Position numbers and translations under genes: made by a program. Source: Trichobilharzia szidati (taxonomy: Eukaryota; Platyhelminthes; Trematoda; Strigeidida; Schistosomatidae). From it: a stretch of DNA of 64,000 nt. The stretch lies in the NCBI GenBank assembly GCA_944472155.2, contig OX235272.1:107080020-107144019 (forward strand), given 5' to 3'. Below are positions 22,401 to 31,530 of the stretch, in pieces. Every line of letters begins with the position of its first letter. Within the stretch, counting starts at the first letter, position 1. The notes under the pieces are model-generated. The model had not been told where the DNA came from and searched no databases. It saw only the letters and a program-made list of their open reading frames with translations.

Positions 22401-25400
22401 TTTCAGTTGTCGAGCTGACTTCGTCGCCTGACTTTTCCTTATTGTGTAGTGTGTTGGTTAATGAGGTTATTGCTTTCTGATATTTCCGCCATTATGTCAT
22501 TCAGTGAACTGTGAGGCTGACAGCAGCTGATATCATTTCATAGCTGCACGCTTAATGGTAGCTTACAACGCTACAATAACGCATTGTGCAGTTCTACCTT
22601 TGGTGTAGTAGCAGTAAAGTATTGTCTAAAAATTCAAGGTTTTTATGTCTTTACTGTTTCAATCCAAAATTCCTGGCGCCGGGTTCAGGGTGATCAAGAA
22701 TGCTCTGACTCCGGGTGGAGGCTCACCATTGCACCTCGGTGGGCTGAAACTCGTAACAGCCCCTAATTGGGTGCGCTCAGGCGTGTAGTTTTTGTCAGTG
22801 GGCTGGCCTCACGGTCCTCCCTTTATCGTGCTTCGGTGGCACAGCGGTTAGGACGCTCGCCGACCACACACACGGTCCGGGGTTCGATCCCCGGTCGACG
22901 CACACCCCATATCAATGTCTGGCCTGCAAAATTTGGGCCACCGATATCACATGCTGAAAATTCCATACTTGTATAAAAAATACTGTATGGAGTCAAGCTA
23001 TAATAAAATAAAAAGTAAATAAATAAAATAGATATAAGCAGTATGATGAAACATGTATTTTTGTTAGCTTATATAGTGAAAGCATAGTGTAATTAAGATT
23101 TGAATTTAGTGACGCATAACAAGACTATTGTTTACGAGGCTGTGATACGCACGTATTGTATCAATGCTGATAATTTTACTCAGTCCGCAAAACTGAAGTC
23201 ACTGAAGTGGGGACCGAATTCAAGTTCTGATTCATTTACTGTAGACTTGATCTTTTATTATTTTCAGGGGAAATACCCATCCAGACATGAATATAAGAAC
23301 AAAAAAGTTTAGAGAAGAGTCTCTTTTCGACGGCGAGTTCATTCACGTACGATCGCACTTATATATATTTATTTTGTGCGCGTGTGTGTGTACATTAGGA
23401 TTGCCAAACAAAAAAAAAATAAAAATTAGTTGGGGTTACTGTTTACGTCATCGAAATGTTTCTAAAATGTGATGAATAATCAAAATTGTAACTAGGGGAG
23501 GGGGTCGTGAAGATTGGTAAGTATTGACAAGGGTTGCGGAATATGAAATAGGATGTTGGTGGAGACACGTGTCATGACAAGCTGTGAAAAGAACATTCCC
23601 TGCTGCTACATTACGATTGGTATTCTCAAGCCGCCCATTGTTCCTCAACAACTCCAAAGATAAACTACCGCATTTAACCACTTCTACGTGTATCTACCAG
23701 TTTACTTGCTCATGTAGAGAGAGTGAGATATATAGGTCGTTCGATGCGTGTTTTATCCAAAAGAGTCAAAGAACATTATCCCGCTTGGTTACGAAAAGGT
23801 AACAGTGGATCAATAAAGAGTGCTATAATTGAACATATAGTCAACACTGGTCACTCAATATGCACGGAGAATTCATTCAAAGTCATCTAAAAAGTCAAAA
23901 GAAGCCTCCTGAAAATGGTAGGTAAGCTTCTGTATACTTTGCATTGCCGAGGCCTTAGCGATCCGGATACGAAACCCTGACTTATGCACACAGAAGAAAC
24001 TTCTCCACCCCCTCCTTCTACCTTGGGTATAATTTCAAGTTCTACGACTTTGTTAATAATGTTTTGTTTTCTTTTTTTGTTTTTTGAATTTTTGTATGGC
24101 ATCTTAGTAACATCTTCTTCCTAATCAACCCCTTATTTACTCTTCCTACCCACTACATAATTTATTTCTTGGACACGTCTTCCCATTAACATCCTATTTC
24201 ATATTAATAGACAGAAAACCAGTAGTTCAGCGATGAGTCTCTTTTCGGCGAATTGTTTTGTATGTGTGTACATTAAATTTGGCAAACGGAAATACAATTA
24301 GTAAGTTCAGAGAAATTAGATGTTGATAGAAGAGGATAGTAACAAAAGTGATGAGTTGTCACAAATGATTGTTAAAGAAGAGTTACGTAATAACGTGAAA
24401 GAGTTGTGCTCAGGGTGTACATGGAAACAAAGTAACATACGGAATTACGCAAGAGTTTTAAGCAGTTAGAAAAATAAGCATACAAGCAAAAGTTAAGTCA
24501 AATCAACAGAGTTGTTACGATGATAGTAGAAGTGGTTGAATAATTTTCTTTTGTATGCATAGTTCTGGTTCTTCTAACTCTCCTTATATGGCCACCACTT
24601 CCTTCCTGCAGCCACGCTGGATAGTGTTCTTTGACCCTTTTTGACAGGATGCACGTCGAACGACCGATGTACCTGGCTGGCTCCACAGCAACAGGTGAAC
24701 TGATATATACACATAGAAGTAGTCAGGCACGGGATCTTGTCCTTCGGGGTTCTGCAGATCAGCGGGCGACTGGAGAACACTACTCTCAATGTTGCCGCCA
24801 AGAAAGTTCTTCTTAAAGAAGTGGAAATTTCATGTTACACAACTCTTGTCAATACTCACCAATCTTCACCACCCTTTCTAGTTACAATTTTGATTATTCA
24901 TCACATTTAGAAACATTTCGATGACGTAAACAGTAACCCTAAATAACTTTTATTTTATTTTTGTTTGACAATCCTAATGTGCACACATACACACACAAAA
25001 TAATTATATGTAAAAAATGAAAGATAAATTCAGCGAAGAAAATTTTCTTTATCAACGAAATCATCTTCAGAGGCTGTACAGTCGTAATTATATTTACCAA
25101 TTATGTATAGTAGTCTATTATAGAGTAATAGGCGGAAGGGCGACATAATTGATATAATAACTCAGAAATGGCTTAAGAAGTGAAAATTAAAAGTCGTAAT
25201 TTACGTAGTACTGAACGATAATGCAAAGGAAGAAATGGTTAGAAATTTGATGGGGTTAAAATTGTTATTGAGTGAGAATAAAGGCAGTTGAGTGTCCAAG
25301 TGTGAACAAGTGTGAAGAGGGTATGAACATGTACAAAAGGAACATTGAGGCTGATAATAGTGAATTAATTATTAAAGTAAAAGCAAACTAAAAGTAAAAA

Positions 25401-28400
25401 TGAGAATTAAAAAATTAAAATTTTTACAGGGAACGACTAGTGAAGAGGTTAAGACCAAGGTAGAATAAGAGACTGGACAAACTTTTTCTCTACACAGAGT
25501 TCGAGGTTGTATTGATAAATAGCTGGGTCCCTTTGAGAAGAAAGAGAAACCTGATCTACTCCTTATCCTCAAGAATAAGAAGGATATGTGCCAGTGATGC
25601 AATCGATGGGGAACTGGAGCGACTCAGACAAGTCCTCATAGAAAAAGGATATCCTTCAAGATATATCGAGAAAAACATGAAGTTTAAGCAAAACCCTGAA
25701 AGAATCCAGACGGTGCCGAAGAAACTGCTATTGTTGAACGTTGGATTTAAAGTTGATACCGCAGCTGAGGTCCTGAAAAATCAATTATGCAGATCACTGA
25801 GAAAATCCTTCTTTATGGCTGAGCTACGGATCAATTTCTTCAGCCGACAATTGATCAATGGATGTGTGAAGGATAAACTACAGCTTTGGACGGGCCACTT
25901 CAATGTGTGTTTATAAATTCACCTGCTCGTGTGGAGCTAGTTATATTGGCCACATAAAGCGCAAACTTTCTAAACGCATCTCTGAATATTATCCGTCATG
26001 GTTAGCAAAAAGACAATGCAAGACAGTTACTAGCTCAATTCTCGAGCACTTGGTGAACTGAAGCCACGTAGCTCCACTAGAGTCATCTTTCAAGATCATC
26101 TACAAAATGAGGCCAAATAGTACAAAGGGCGTCAGGTTTCGGCTTTTGTGTATGGTGGAGGCGCTGGCAATTCGTCAATACAACCCCAACTCTGTATACA
26201 GAAAACGTTTGTCCAGTCTCTTATTCTACCTTCGTCTTGATCTCTTCACTAGTCGTTCCCCGTAAAAAATTTTAATTTTTTTAAATTCCCAATTTTACTT
26301 TTACTTTGCTTTTACTTTAATAACTAATTCACTATTATCAGTCTCATATGTTCCTTTTGTATATTTTCACACCCTCTTCACACTTGTTCATACTTGGACA
26401 CTCAACTGCCTTTATTCTCACTCAATAACAATTTTAACCTCATCAAATTTCTAGCCACTTCTTCCTTCGCAGTATCGTTGAGTTCTGCGTAATTTACGAC
26501 TTTTAATTTTCACTTCTTAAGCCATTTCTGAGTTATTATATCAATTATGTCGCCCTTCCGCCTATTACTCTATAATAGACTACTATACATAATTGGTAAA
26601 TATAATTACGACTGTACAGCCTCTGAAGATGATTTCGTTGGTAAAGAAAATTTTCTTCGCTGAATTTGTCTTTTATTTTCTTCATGAATGAATGGATATT
26701 TTCGGTGATTTGAAACAGAGGAAGAGTTATATATAAATGCGACTGTACAGTTAAGTGAATGAATTCGCCGTCGAAAAGCGACTCTTCGCTAAACTTTGTT
26801 GTTCTTATATTTTATTATTTTAACATTGTTTCCTTCCCACAATGCTTCATTTACAATCGAAGAGCTTGTGTTACATGATTTTGTAAGCGTTTAACAGCAG
26901 CATGAGACAGATATATCAGACTGCTGTGTAGCATTTCATTATTCATTATGTGATACCGAATATTTTTCAAGTTTTGAGTTGTATTCACTTGACTGATTTC
27001 ATTTTGGCTGTCATTACGAAGCTACATCAGTTGGAGAGCCACTTAGAATCAAGGCGCACTGAAAAACTGTTTCAGCCGAATGTTGACCTCTTCATTAGTG
27101 AGCACGTACCACGCCATCAGAAATTGGACCCAAAACTTTGAGGTTATAGATCGACCCCCTCGACCAATGTACAATAATAGTCTGGATGTTTGATACTGAA
27201 ACGATTATTTTTGTATTTTTATGAAGTGATAGCTAAATACCGCTTTCTATAGTTGAGAATTGTTACTAGTATTAGATCGATAAATGTTTGTGTGTTTGCC
27301 TGGCTGACTGACTGGTCTCAACGTAGAACTTTGCATAGATGTGCAGCAGTTTGAGTTGCCACACTCCCTCCTTGTAGCACACAAAGCAAGAGAAGAGAGT
27401 AAATAGAAACTCAAAAGAGAGAGAGAGAGATAATAAACAGAAATATCAGGCAAACAGAATGGTAATATAGGAGAACAACAACTTGAATTTTTTTCGAGGT
27501 TTTAGATACGCCTTGCTGATGAGTGCCAACTAACACGAAACCTAGGTCTAAGGCTTCCTGCCGATTGCCTCCAACCATCTAATACCAACAATTCACAGTG
27601 GACCGTGATGGCGAGCCACCTAGCATAGTGTCCACATTACAAGCTTGACTGATAGAATTCAGTCTGCACCGAAGATAGGACTAGATACATTACTGACTAG
27701 TGTCCAATCAAAAATATCCCATAGTCAGTCTTACAGGAGGTCAATCGGGAGTCTGAATGGCTCAGTGGTAACGTCTCTGACTGCAGCACTGGGTGACGCG
27801 GGTTCGAATCTCAGAAGGGACATAAGTTCCTTGGAGGTTGTAAATACGCCTTGCTGATGAGTGCCAACTAGCACGAAACCTAGGTTCAAGGCTTCCTCCC
27901 GATTGCCTTCAACCAGCTAATACCAACAATAGAGTTTTATTGGACATGCTAAATCACGAAGAGTGAATGCATGTATGTCATCGCCGTGAACGATTGTGAG
28001 CCATATCACCAATTGTCTCCAGTCTTCATTAGTTTTTACCGTCCCGAGGATCTCAACCAGTCAGGAAGTCTACATCTCCCTACGTGGCTGACTTAAACTA
28101 ACTATTATGGATTTCATTGACTGATGTAGCCATGCTTTGGTTTCACGACCACTAGCTTTCTTTTTTCCAATCTCTTCCATCCTATTTCAGTCAGCTGACA
28201 TTTCCCGTCGGTTGAGGAAGGCGATCGATGGCTCAGTGGTATGCGTAACACATGTCGTAACCATCTCTCTCAATCGGTGTAGTAGCTCCACAACCACCTC
28301 GTCGATTGATTCCCCCTCCTTACCACCTACCTAGCACTCGACCACCGATGCCTAACCTCAGTATTGCTCACCTTATGATACCATCACCTAACACGGGACG

Positions 28401-30279
28401 TGTATGGTTTGCAAAGTACACCACTTAACCACGCACTTATTGACTGGGTTAATTTTTTTCTAAAATTTCTTAATTTTAACTATAAATTATAATGAATTGC
28501 ATTACTTTCTTTTGTTATTAATATTTATTTTATGAGTTATGTTGTGTTTTTTTTTACCAATTCATTCTCAATATAGCCTCATCATGATGGACCGCTATAT
28601 TATCCTGTTGTGGCTACAATCAACTTGAATTCTTACGGTGTCTTAGATTTCTATACACCATTGGATAGAGGAGATACAGATCAGGTAAAATCACTTTCTT
28701 ACAACTGGTTCCCTTGATAAATTTCGATAAAGAAAGGAAGACGAAATTTGCAGTATAAAATGATATCATTCTATTTCACAGGTTCTCATCAGCTGCAGAC
28801 TACCTGAAATTGTAATGGTTATATAAATGATAATAACATACTTTAATGTTTAAGTAGTAGTAGAGAAGAGATAAAACTGACGCATCCAAAAAAGAATGAA
28901 AGCATTACAATTTTTAGTTTAAGTATTCATCATCAATTTATACACTTTCAAAGTTGAAAAGAGTGGGGAGGGGTAAAACAGAAAACAGAAAAATTGATTA
29001 ACAGAAACAGTCTTAGCTTGTAGGTTCACATAGCAATTCCAAATAACAAAGGCGGTTACAGTTTATGAAATTAAGATTTGTTCAGCGAGTTGAGATCACT
29101 GAATTAGATGACTCATTATTGTAATCAAAATCGAAATTCAGTTACCAAGGGAGTGAGAGGTTAATCACACTTTCTTTCTGTATGCATAAGTCTGGTTGGT
29201 TTGAATCGTTTGATTGCGATCGCTTCGGCAAATCGTAGTAAATTTGCTGTCCTTTGTCTGTTTAATATTTTGAAGGACTTAGAAATCTCTACGAGATGTC
29301 CGGTACCAACAATATGTCTGGTAATTGCACTCTGAGAATATTTGCTTCCTTTCAGGCATAGGTTTCTTGGAATATGTTCAGAAAACCTGAGAGAAGCCCT
29401 TCTTTCTGTCCTTCCAATGTACTTGCTCCCGCAAGTGCATGTAAATTCATAAACGCAGTTGGAGGTGACATCAGCAGGGTATTTATCCAGTTTTCAGTGG
29501 ATTATAGAAGGAGTGGTGTTGTATACTGTTATGAGTTTTGCTGCCGGGAAGCTTCTATTTATTGCTCCTTTCAGTCTTCTGTCAATCTTTTGTGACACTG
29601 CATCTCCTTTGAATGGGAGACAAATAAACACTTTTTTCTTTTCTACAGTTGGATGCTTTTCTTTCTTATCTTTTTCTCTGCTATACTTCTGTATAAATCC
29701 TTTAGGGTATCCATTTTCCCTCAGGCATTTCTCGACGAAATTTAGTTCTTCTTCGACCTTGTTTGGTGAACATAGCTTCCTGGCTCTGTCGTACAAAGTC
29801 CTCACTAATCCACGTTTATAGCTTATGGGACAAAAGCTGTTATAGTGAAGATATTGTCCAGTCCAGGTTTCTTTTCTTTATTAAAATCACTTTCTTTATA
29901 GTAATTCACTATTTTTTTCTTTTTCCTTTTTGTTTCTAAGAAGGAACAATCAACTTTACTAGAGGATCGTTATATCGGTTCAGTTTATCTTGAACGGTGT
30001 AGTTTAAATATACTTACTGAAGACATGTACACCCACTACATGCATGGTATTGCACAACGTGAAACTGACTCACTAATACAATATGATGATGAAAGTAATT
30101 CTTCAATGTCTTCGTTGAAAGCAGTTGATAATACCGCTGTAATTCATAATTGGTCTGCCATCAATCTGAATGATATTCAACCACAATCACACCGACGTGG
30201 TAAACGTGTTTCAGTAACTATACGTTATGTACCTAATGTAAGCAAGCTCAGTGTGAAAGATTTATTGTTCAAAAAGTAG
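19258..30279 (+). CDS. ALKBH6: AlkB homolog 6, Fe(II)/2-oxoglutarate dioxygenase (complete, four exons)
   Basis: This is a member of the AlkB family of oxygenases; the physiological substrate of ALKBH6 is not well settled. Exons 19258-19470, 19523-19627, 28577-28684 and 29941-30279 all join in phase 0 and give 254 aa. The N-terminus has FYIPNFISEEEEKDLLRHIY and RRLQNWGGLPHVKG, the ALKBH6 signature. The iron ligands are His108 and Asp110 (PHHDGPLYYP) and distal His177 (YMHGIAQ). The 2-oxoglutarate region is RGKRVSVTIRYVP with Arg231 and Arg237. The start is ATG 19258, just after a possible acceptor (attaacag, 19241-19248). That acceptor may join a 5' UTR exon or a spliced leader. Introns are 52 nt, 8.9 kb and 1.26 kb; the two long ones hold the transposons described below. 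Confidence 0.95.
19523..19627 (+). CDS. ALKBH6: ALKBH6 exon 2
   Basis: 35 codons (WLQVYMNRVSALNLF to YECGQGIL) between a ttttttag acceptor and a gtaagt donor. Phase 0 on both sides. Confidence 0.92.
19840..20010 (-). mobile_element. RTE-like LINE, short tail fragment (tentative)
   Basis: The segment tctcattcagattccactcgagcg resembles cccattcggattccactcgag of the minus-strand RTE tail at 61549-61571. The rest is too diverged to be sure. Confidence 0.35.
20270..21560 (-). mobile_element. N-family LINE, RT C-terminal half, split by a SINE-A insertion
   Basis: Read on minus from about 21560: a thumb region with FAPAKCRMM near 21415, EISARIQKASFAYASLRRLW near 21230, WPLRVEDMKRLAVFDHRCL near 21110, then IEVSHPSI near 21010. 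The SINE at 20822-21005 interrupts here. Beyond it the coding tail resumes (LLGIDGKSIDESVKIHRLRR near 20790) and runs to about 20470. The 3' UTR with GVWRLEL-like sequence follows to 20270. Several stops. Confidence 0.75.
20822..21005 (-). mobile_element. SINE-A inserted in N-family LINE
   Basis: On minus, a tRNA-like head has A box TGGCACAGTGG near 20992 and B box GGGCTCGAACCC-like near 20945 (ggttcgagcccc). The SINE-A body follows (ccatagatatcgggtgtgcg on plus) and a T-rich end at about 20819-20828. The same body and tail occur at 22840-23030 and 49455-49650. Confidence 0.7.
21600..22070. other. Intronic AT-rich stretch with ATT repeats
   Basis: It contains a short (ATT)n run near 21849-21862; nothing else recognised. 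Confidence 0.4.
22080..22360 (-). mobile_element. RTE-like LINE fragment
   Basis: The plus-strand text gatccggatcttggtcctcat and cattagtgttgaagatccgg is the complement of the RTE C-terminal region (KIRIFNTNVKSVLLYG-like), as at 52820-52880 and 61860-61900. Confidence 0.55.
22675..23035 (+). mobile_element. SINE-A, near full length
   Basis: A leader at 22675-22830 (ctccgggtggaggctcacc…gggctgaaactcgtaacagcccc) precedes the tRNA-like region. The A box is TGGCACAGCGG near 22836 and the B box GGTTCGATCCCC near 22882. The body (gggccaccgatatcacatgctg) and an A-rich AATAAA-repeat tail to about 23030 follow. Confidence 0.7.
23280..23960 (+). mobile_element. Internally deleted PLE
   Basis: The 5' terminal segment (gaagagtctcttttcgacgg near 23310 and gtttacgtcatcgaaatgttt near 23440) passes near 23580 into the C-terminal linker (KRTFPAATLRLVFSSRPLF). 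The GIY-YIG region follows (CIYQFTCSCRES near 23690) and a C-terminal remnant. The RT is missing. Confidence 0.65.
24200..24540 (+). mobile_element. PLE 5' segment
   Basis: It begins with the terminal motif (cagcgatgagtctcttttcggcg near 24230) and continues with the PLE 5' leader, which matches 44480-44660. Confidence 0.5.
24541..24995 (-). mobile_element. Internally deleted PLE in inverted orientation
   Basis: Read on minus: the leader (gtttacgtcatcgaaatgtttc near 24930-24905), then an abrupt change near 24820 to the RT C-terminal linker and the GIY-YIG segment (CIYQFTCCCGAS near 24690). It is a mirror partner of 23390-23960 but with its own deletion point. Confidence 0.6.
25018..26690 (+). 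mobile_element. PLE with ~505-bp terminal inverted repeats
   Basis: Arms at about 25021-25527 and 26182-26688 are near-perfect inverted copies. Between them lies an RT C-terminus (SSRIRRICASDAIDGELERL near 25572, KKLLLLNVGFKVDTAAEVL near 25720) and a GIY-YIG remnant (TCSCGASYIG-like, frame broken, near 25925). The catalytic RT palm is absent. It lies in ALKBH6 intron 2. A second copy, on minus, is at 39855-40800. Confidence 0.75.
26700..26835 (-). mobile_element. PLE terminal segment
   Basis: The plus-strand text gaattcgccgtcgaaaagcg…cttcgctaaactt is the complement of the PLE 5' segment at 23300-23345. Confidence 0.5.
26840..27285. other. Intronic stretch, nothing recognised
   Basis: ALKBH6 intron 2 sequence with no supported repeat or exon. 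Confidence 0.4.
27510..27554 (+). ncRNA. Hammerhead ribozyme 1 of retrozyme C (GUC cleavage site)
   Basis: Stem I is GCCUUG (27510-27515) with UAAGGC (27549-27554), five Watson-Crick pairs and one G-U. The core CUGAUGA is at 27516-27522. Stem II is GUGC with CAC (three pairs, one mismatch). GAAA is at 27537-27540. Stem III is ACC/GGU with a two-base loop. The predicted cut is after C27548. All conserved core bases are present. The short stem III is like Sm-alpha hammerheads. Confidence 0.8.
27848..27892 (+). ncRNA. Hammerhead ribozyme 2 of retrozyme C (GUU cleavage site)
   Basis: Stem I is GCCUUG (27848-27853) with CAAGGC (27887-27892), six perfect pairs. The core CUGAUGA is at 27854-27860. 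Stem II is GUGC/GCAC with loop CAACUA, four perfect pairs. GAAA is at 27875-27878. Stem III is ACC/GGU with a UA loop. The base before the cut is U27886 (GUU), allowed by the GUH rule but usually slower than GUC. Confidence 0.82.
28577..28684 (+). CDS. ALKBH6: ALKBH6 exon 3 with HxD iron-binding motif
   Basis: 36 codons starting PHHDGPLYYPVVATI directly after an atatag acceptor and ending GDTDQ before gtaaaa. It holds His108 and Asp110. It is separated from exon 2 by 8.9 kb of transposon-filled intron. Confidence 0.93.
28900..29890 (-). mobile_element. PLE C-terminal half in ALKBH6 intron 3
   Basis: On minus: RARKLCSPNKVEEELNFVEK near 29770, KKKVFICLPFKGDAVSQKID near 29640, then a GIY-YIG domain (CVYEFTCTCGSKYIGRTERR near 29455-29400) and C-terminus (LCIQKESVINLSL near 29180). 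The frame is mostly open, so this is one of the better preserved PLE pieces, but the RT palm is missing. Confidence 0.75.
29941..30279 (+). CDS. ALKBH6: ALKBH6 exon 4 (C-terminus)
   Basis: 112 codons plus TAG, starting KEQSTLLEDRY after a tttctaag acceptor. It contains distal His177 and the RVSVTIR strand. A low-complexity acidic/Ser insert (residues about 185-205) fills the region that varies between ALKBH6 proteins. Confidence 0.93.
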   Translation, partial: KEQSTLLEDRYIGSVYLERCSLNILTEDMYTHYMHGIAQRETDSLIQYDDESNSSMSSLKAVDNTAVIHNWSAINLNDIQPQSHRRGKRVSVTIRYVPNVSKLSVKDLLFKK

Positions 30280-30355
30280 ACAAGCACCGTTATTCCCCGG
30301 ACACTGATCCAATCTAATACTTCGGGATATTATGTTTTGTATTATTTTATATCGG

Positions 30356-30361
30356 AATAAA
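30356..30361 (+). promoter_or_regulatory. ALKBH6: ALKBH6 polyadenylation signal
   Basis: AATAAA lies 77 nt after the stop codon, followed by a T-rich stretch. Confidence 0.65.
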
Positions 30362-30469
30362 TATTTTTGTGTTGAAAAGAATTTATATTTTATATTCAGA
30401 AAAATTGGTGTTTATTTTTGTCTGCGCGTCTGCATCTTTCTTTCAAGGAAACCTTATTTCAGCAGTAGA

Positions 30470-31530
30470 AGGCTCGCTAACCACCGCGGTACTCCTACGT
30501 CTCGCTAAGCCGGTAGTAAGTCCGGTAAAGAGGGAAGGTTGGGTGTGAGGCTAGTATAACCCCACTTAGTAGTACCAAGGAAAATCTAAGACAGGAAGTG
30601 ATACGTATAAGAGAAGCCTTGAAACTTAATAATTACCCTGATAAATTAGTCAGGAAATATGTAAGGAAATGTAAAAATAAAATAAATAATGATAGTAGTG
30701 ATAGTGATAATAATAATAATATTAATGACGACATGCATGGCAAATATGAGCTAGATAGTGACAACACCAACAATAAGGAATCTAAATCATCAGTAGTAAT
30801 TCCATACAAAGAAGGAACCTCGGAAACCTTATGGAGGAGAATTCTTAACAATGCTGGCAGGAATAAAGGTGGATAGCATTCAAACCCACAAACTCAATCA
30901 GAAACAAGCTTTGTCGGTTAGAGGATCAATCCTGTGGAGCCAATTAAACAAAAATTTAGTTTATCTAATACCCTGCCGGAATGATTGTCAGGTCAAATAC
31001 ATAGGTCAAACTAGTAGAACAGGGGCAGTCAGACTAGCCGAACATAAAAACCTAGCAGCAAAATCTAGATTGGTTGACCCAAATAAGATAAGAAATCTAG
31101 AGAATAGTTGAGCTATAGCACTACATGCAGTTACACACAACCATACAATAGGATGGGATAGGATGACAGTTTTAAAATCTAATGTCACAGGGTGGAGGGA
31201 GAGATTGATAACAGAAGTTCTGTTTATCGAATCAACACCTGTCCACCCAGATATGTGGAAAATTCTACTACCCCTACGACGACAAATAGGAGAGAACAAA
31301 GAAAACTATAAAACTCAAGTTTCGAAGTCTTGTGATTATAATTGACGAAATGATTATGAACAATAATGAATTGTGTTCGAAACGTCATCCAGTAAATAAT
31401 ATTGTTTCACTCACTGTGTGATACATCTAATAAACAAACTAATGTGGAATAACCCCACCCCGTAAAAAGAAAAAAAGCCTACTACTACTGAAACTTCAAA
31501 GCTCTAGCTTGAAGCCCCCTAAATAATACT
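30470..31530 (+). mobile_element. SINE-A-like element split by a PLE
   Basis: The left part is 30470-30565 (agagggaaggttgggtgtgaggctag). The right part is 31449-31530 (cctactactactgaaacttcaaagctctagcttgaagcccc). Together they match the body of SINE-A at 58795-58905. Confidence 0.6.
30566..31448 (+). mobile_element. PLE insertion with 10-bp target duplication
   Basis: It is flanked by ataaccccac at 30556-30565 and 31449-31458. The insert holds a PLE C-terminal part: IREALKLNNYPDKLVRKYVR near 30606, an Asn/Asp-rich linker, VVIPYKEGTSETLWRRIL near 30795, and GIY-YIG (LVYLIPCRNDCQVKYIGQTS, RLAEH) near 30958-31045. It ends with the family's 3' end (tgttcgaaacgtcatccagtaa near 31375). It is 5' truncated. 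Confidence 0.8.

Larger units (their letters stand above)
27481..27930 (+). mobile_element. Retrozyme C: partial tandem dimer with two hammerheads and a tRNA-like region
   Basis: The ~95-bp block 27495-27600 is repeated directly at 27833-27925; each block carries a hammerhead. The hammerheads are 338 nt apart (27510 and 27848). Between them is a Cys-tRNA-like region with A box TGGCTCAGTGG at 27758-27768, GCA at the anticodon position near 27783, and B box GGTTCGAATC at 27801-27810. This is the layout of metazoan retrozymes: RNA cut at both ribozymes would release a 338-nt monomer. No coding capacity. Transcription by pol III is inferred from the boxes only. Confidence 0.75.
27290..28420 (-). 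mobile_element. N-family LINE 3' part interrupted by retrozyme C
   Basis: On minus, the RT C-terminal tail runs 28420-27960. The 3' UTR resumes at 27480-27290 (gggagtgtggcaactcaaac). Comparison with the uninterrupted copy at 20460-20520 shows the retrozyme C dimer (27481-27930) sits inside the 3' UTR. Confidence 0.65.

Noticed and set aside
22836..22900. Functional tRNA gene
   Set aside because: The A and B boxes are good, but the sequence does not fold into a clean cloverleaf and recurs with the same flanking body at several sites, so it is a SINE head.
27745..27825. Functional tRNA-Cys gene
   Set aside because: It has GCA at the anticodon position, but it lies inside a repeat found at 3.4 and 33.5 kb with damaged copies and no clear acceptor stem.
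27480..27930. CRISPR-like direct repeats
   Set aside because: Only two copies of a ~95-bp block; the genome is eukaryotic and the block is a hammerhead repeat.
29374..29821. Plus-strand open frames of 73 and 120 codons in ALKBH6 intron 3
   Set aside because: They are antisense to a clear PLE GIY-YIG and linker on the minus strand.
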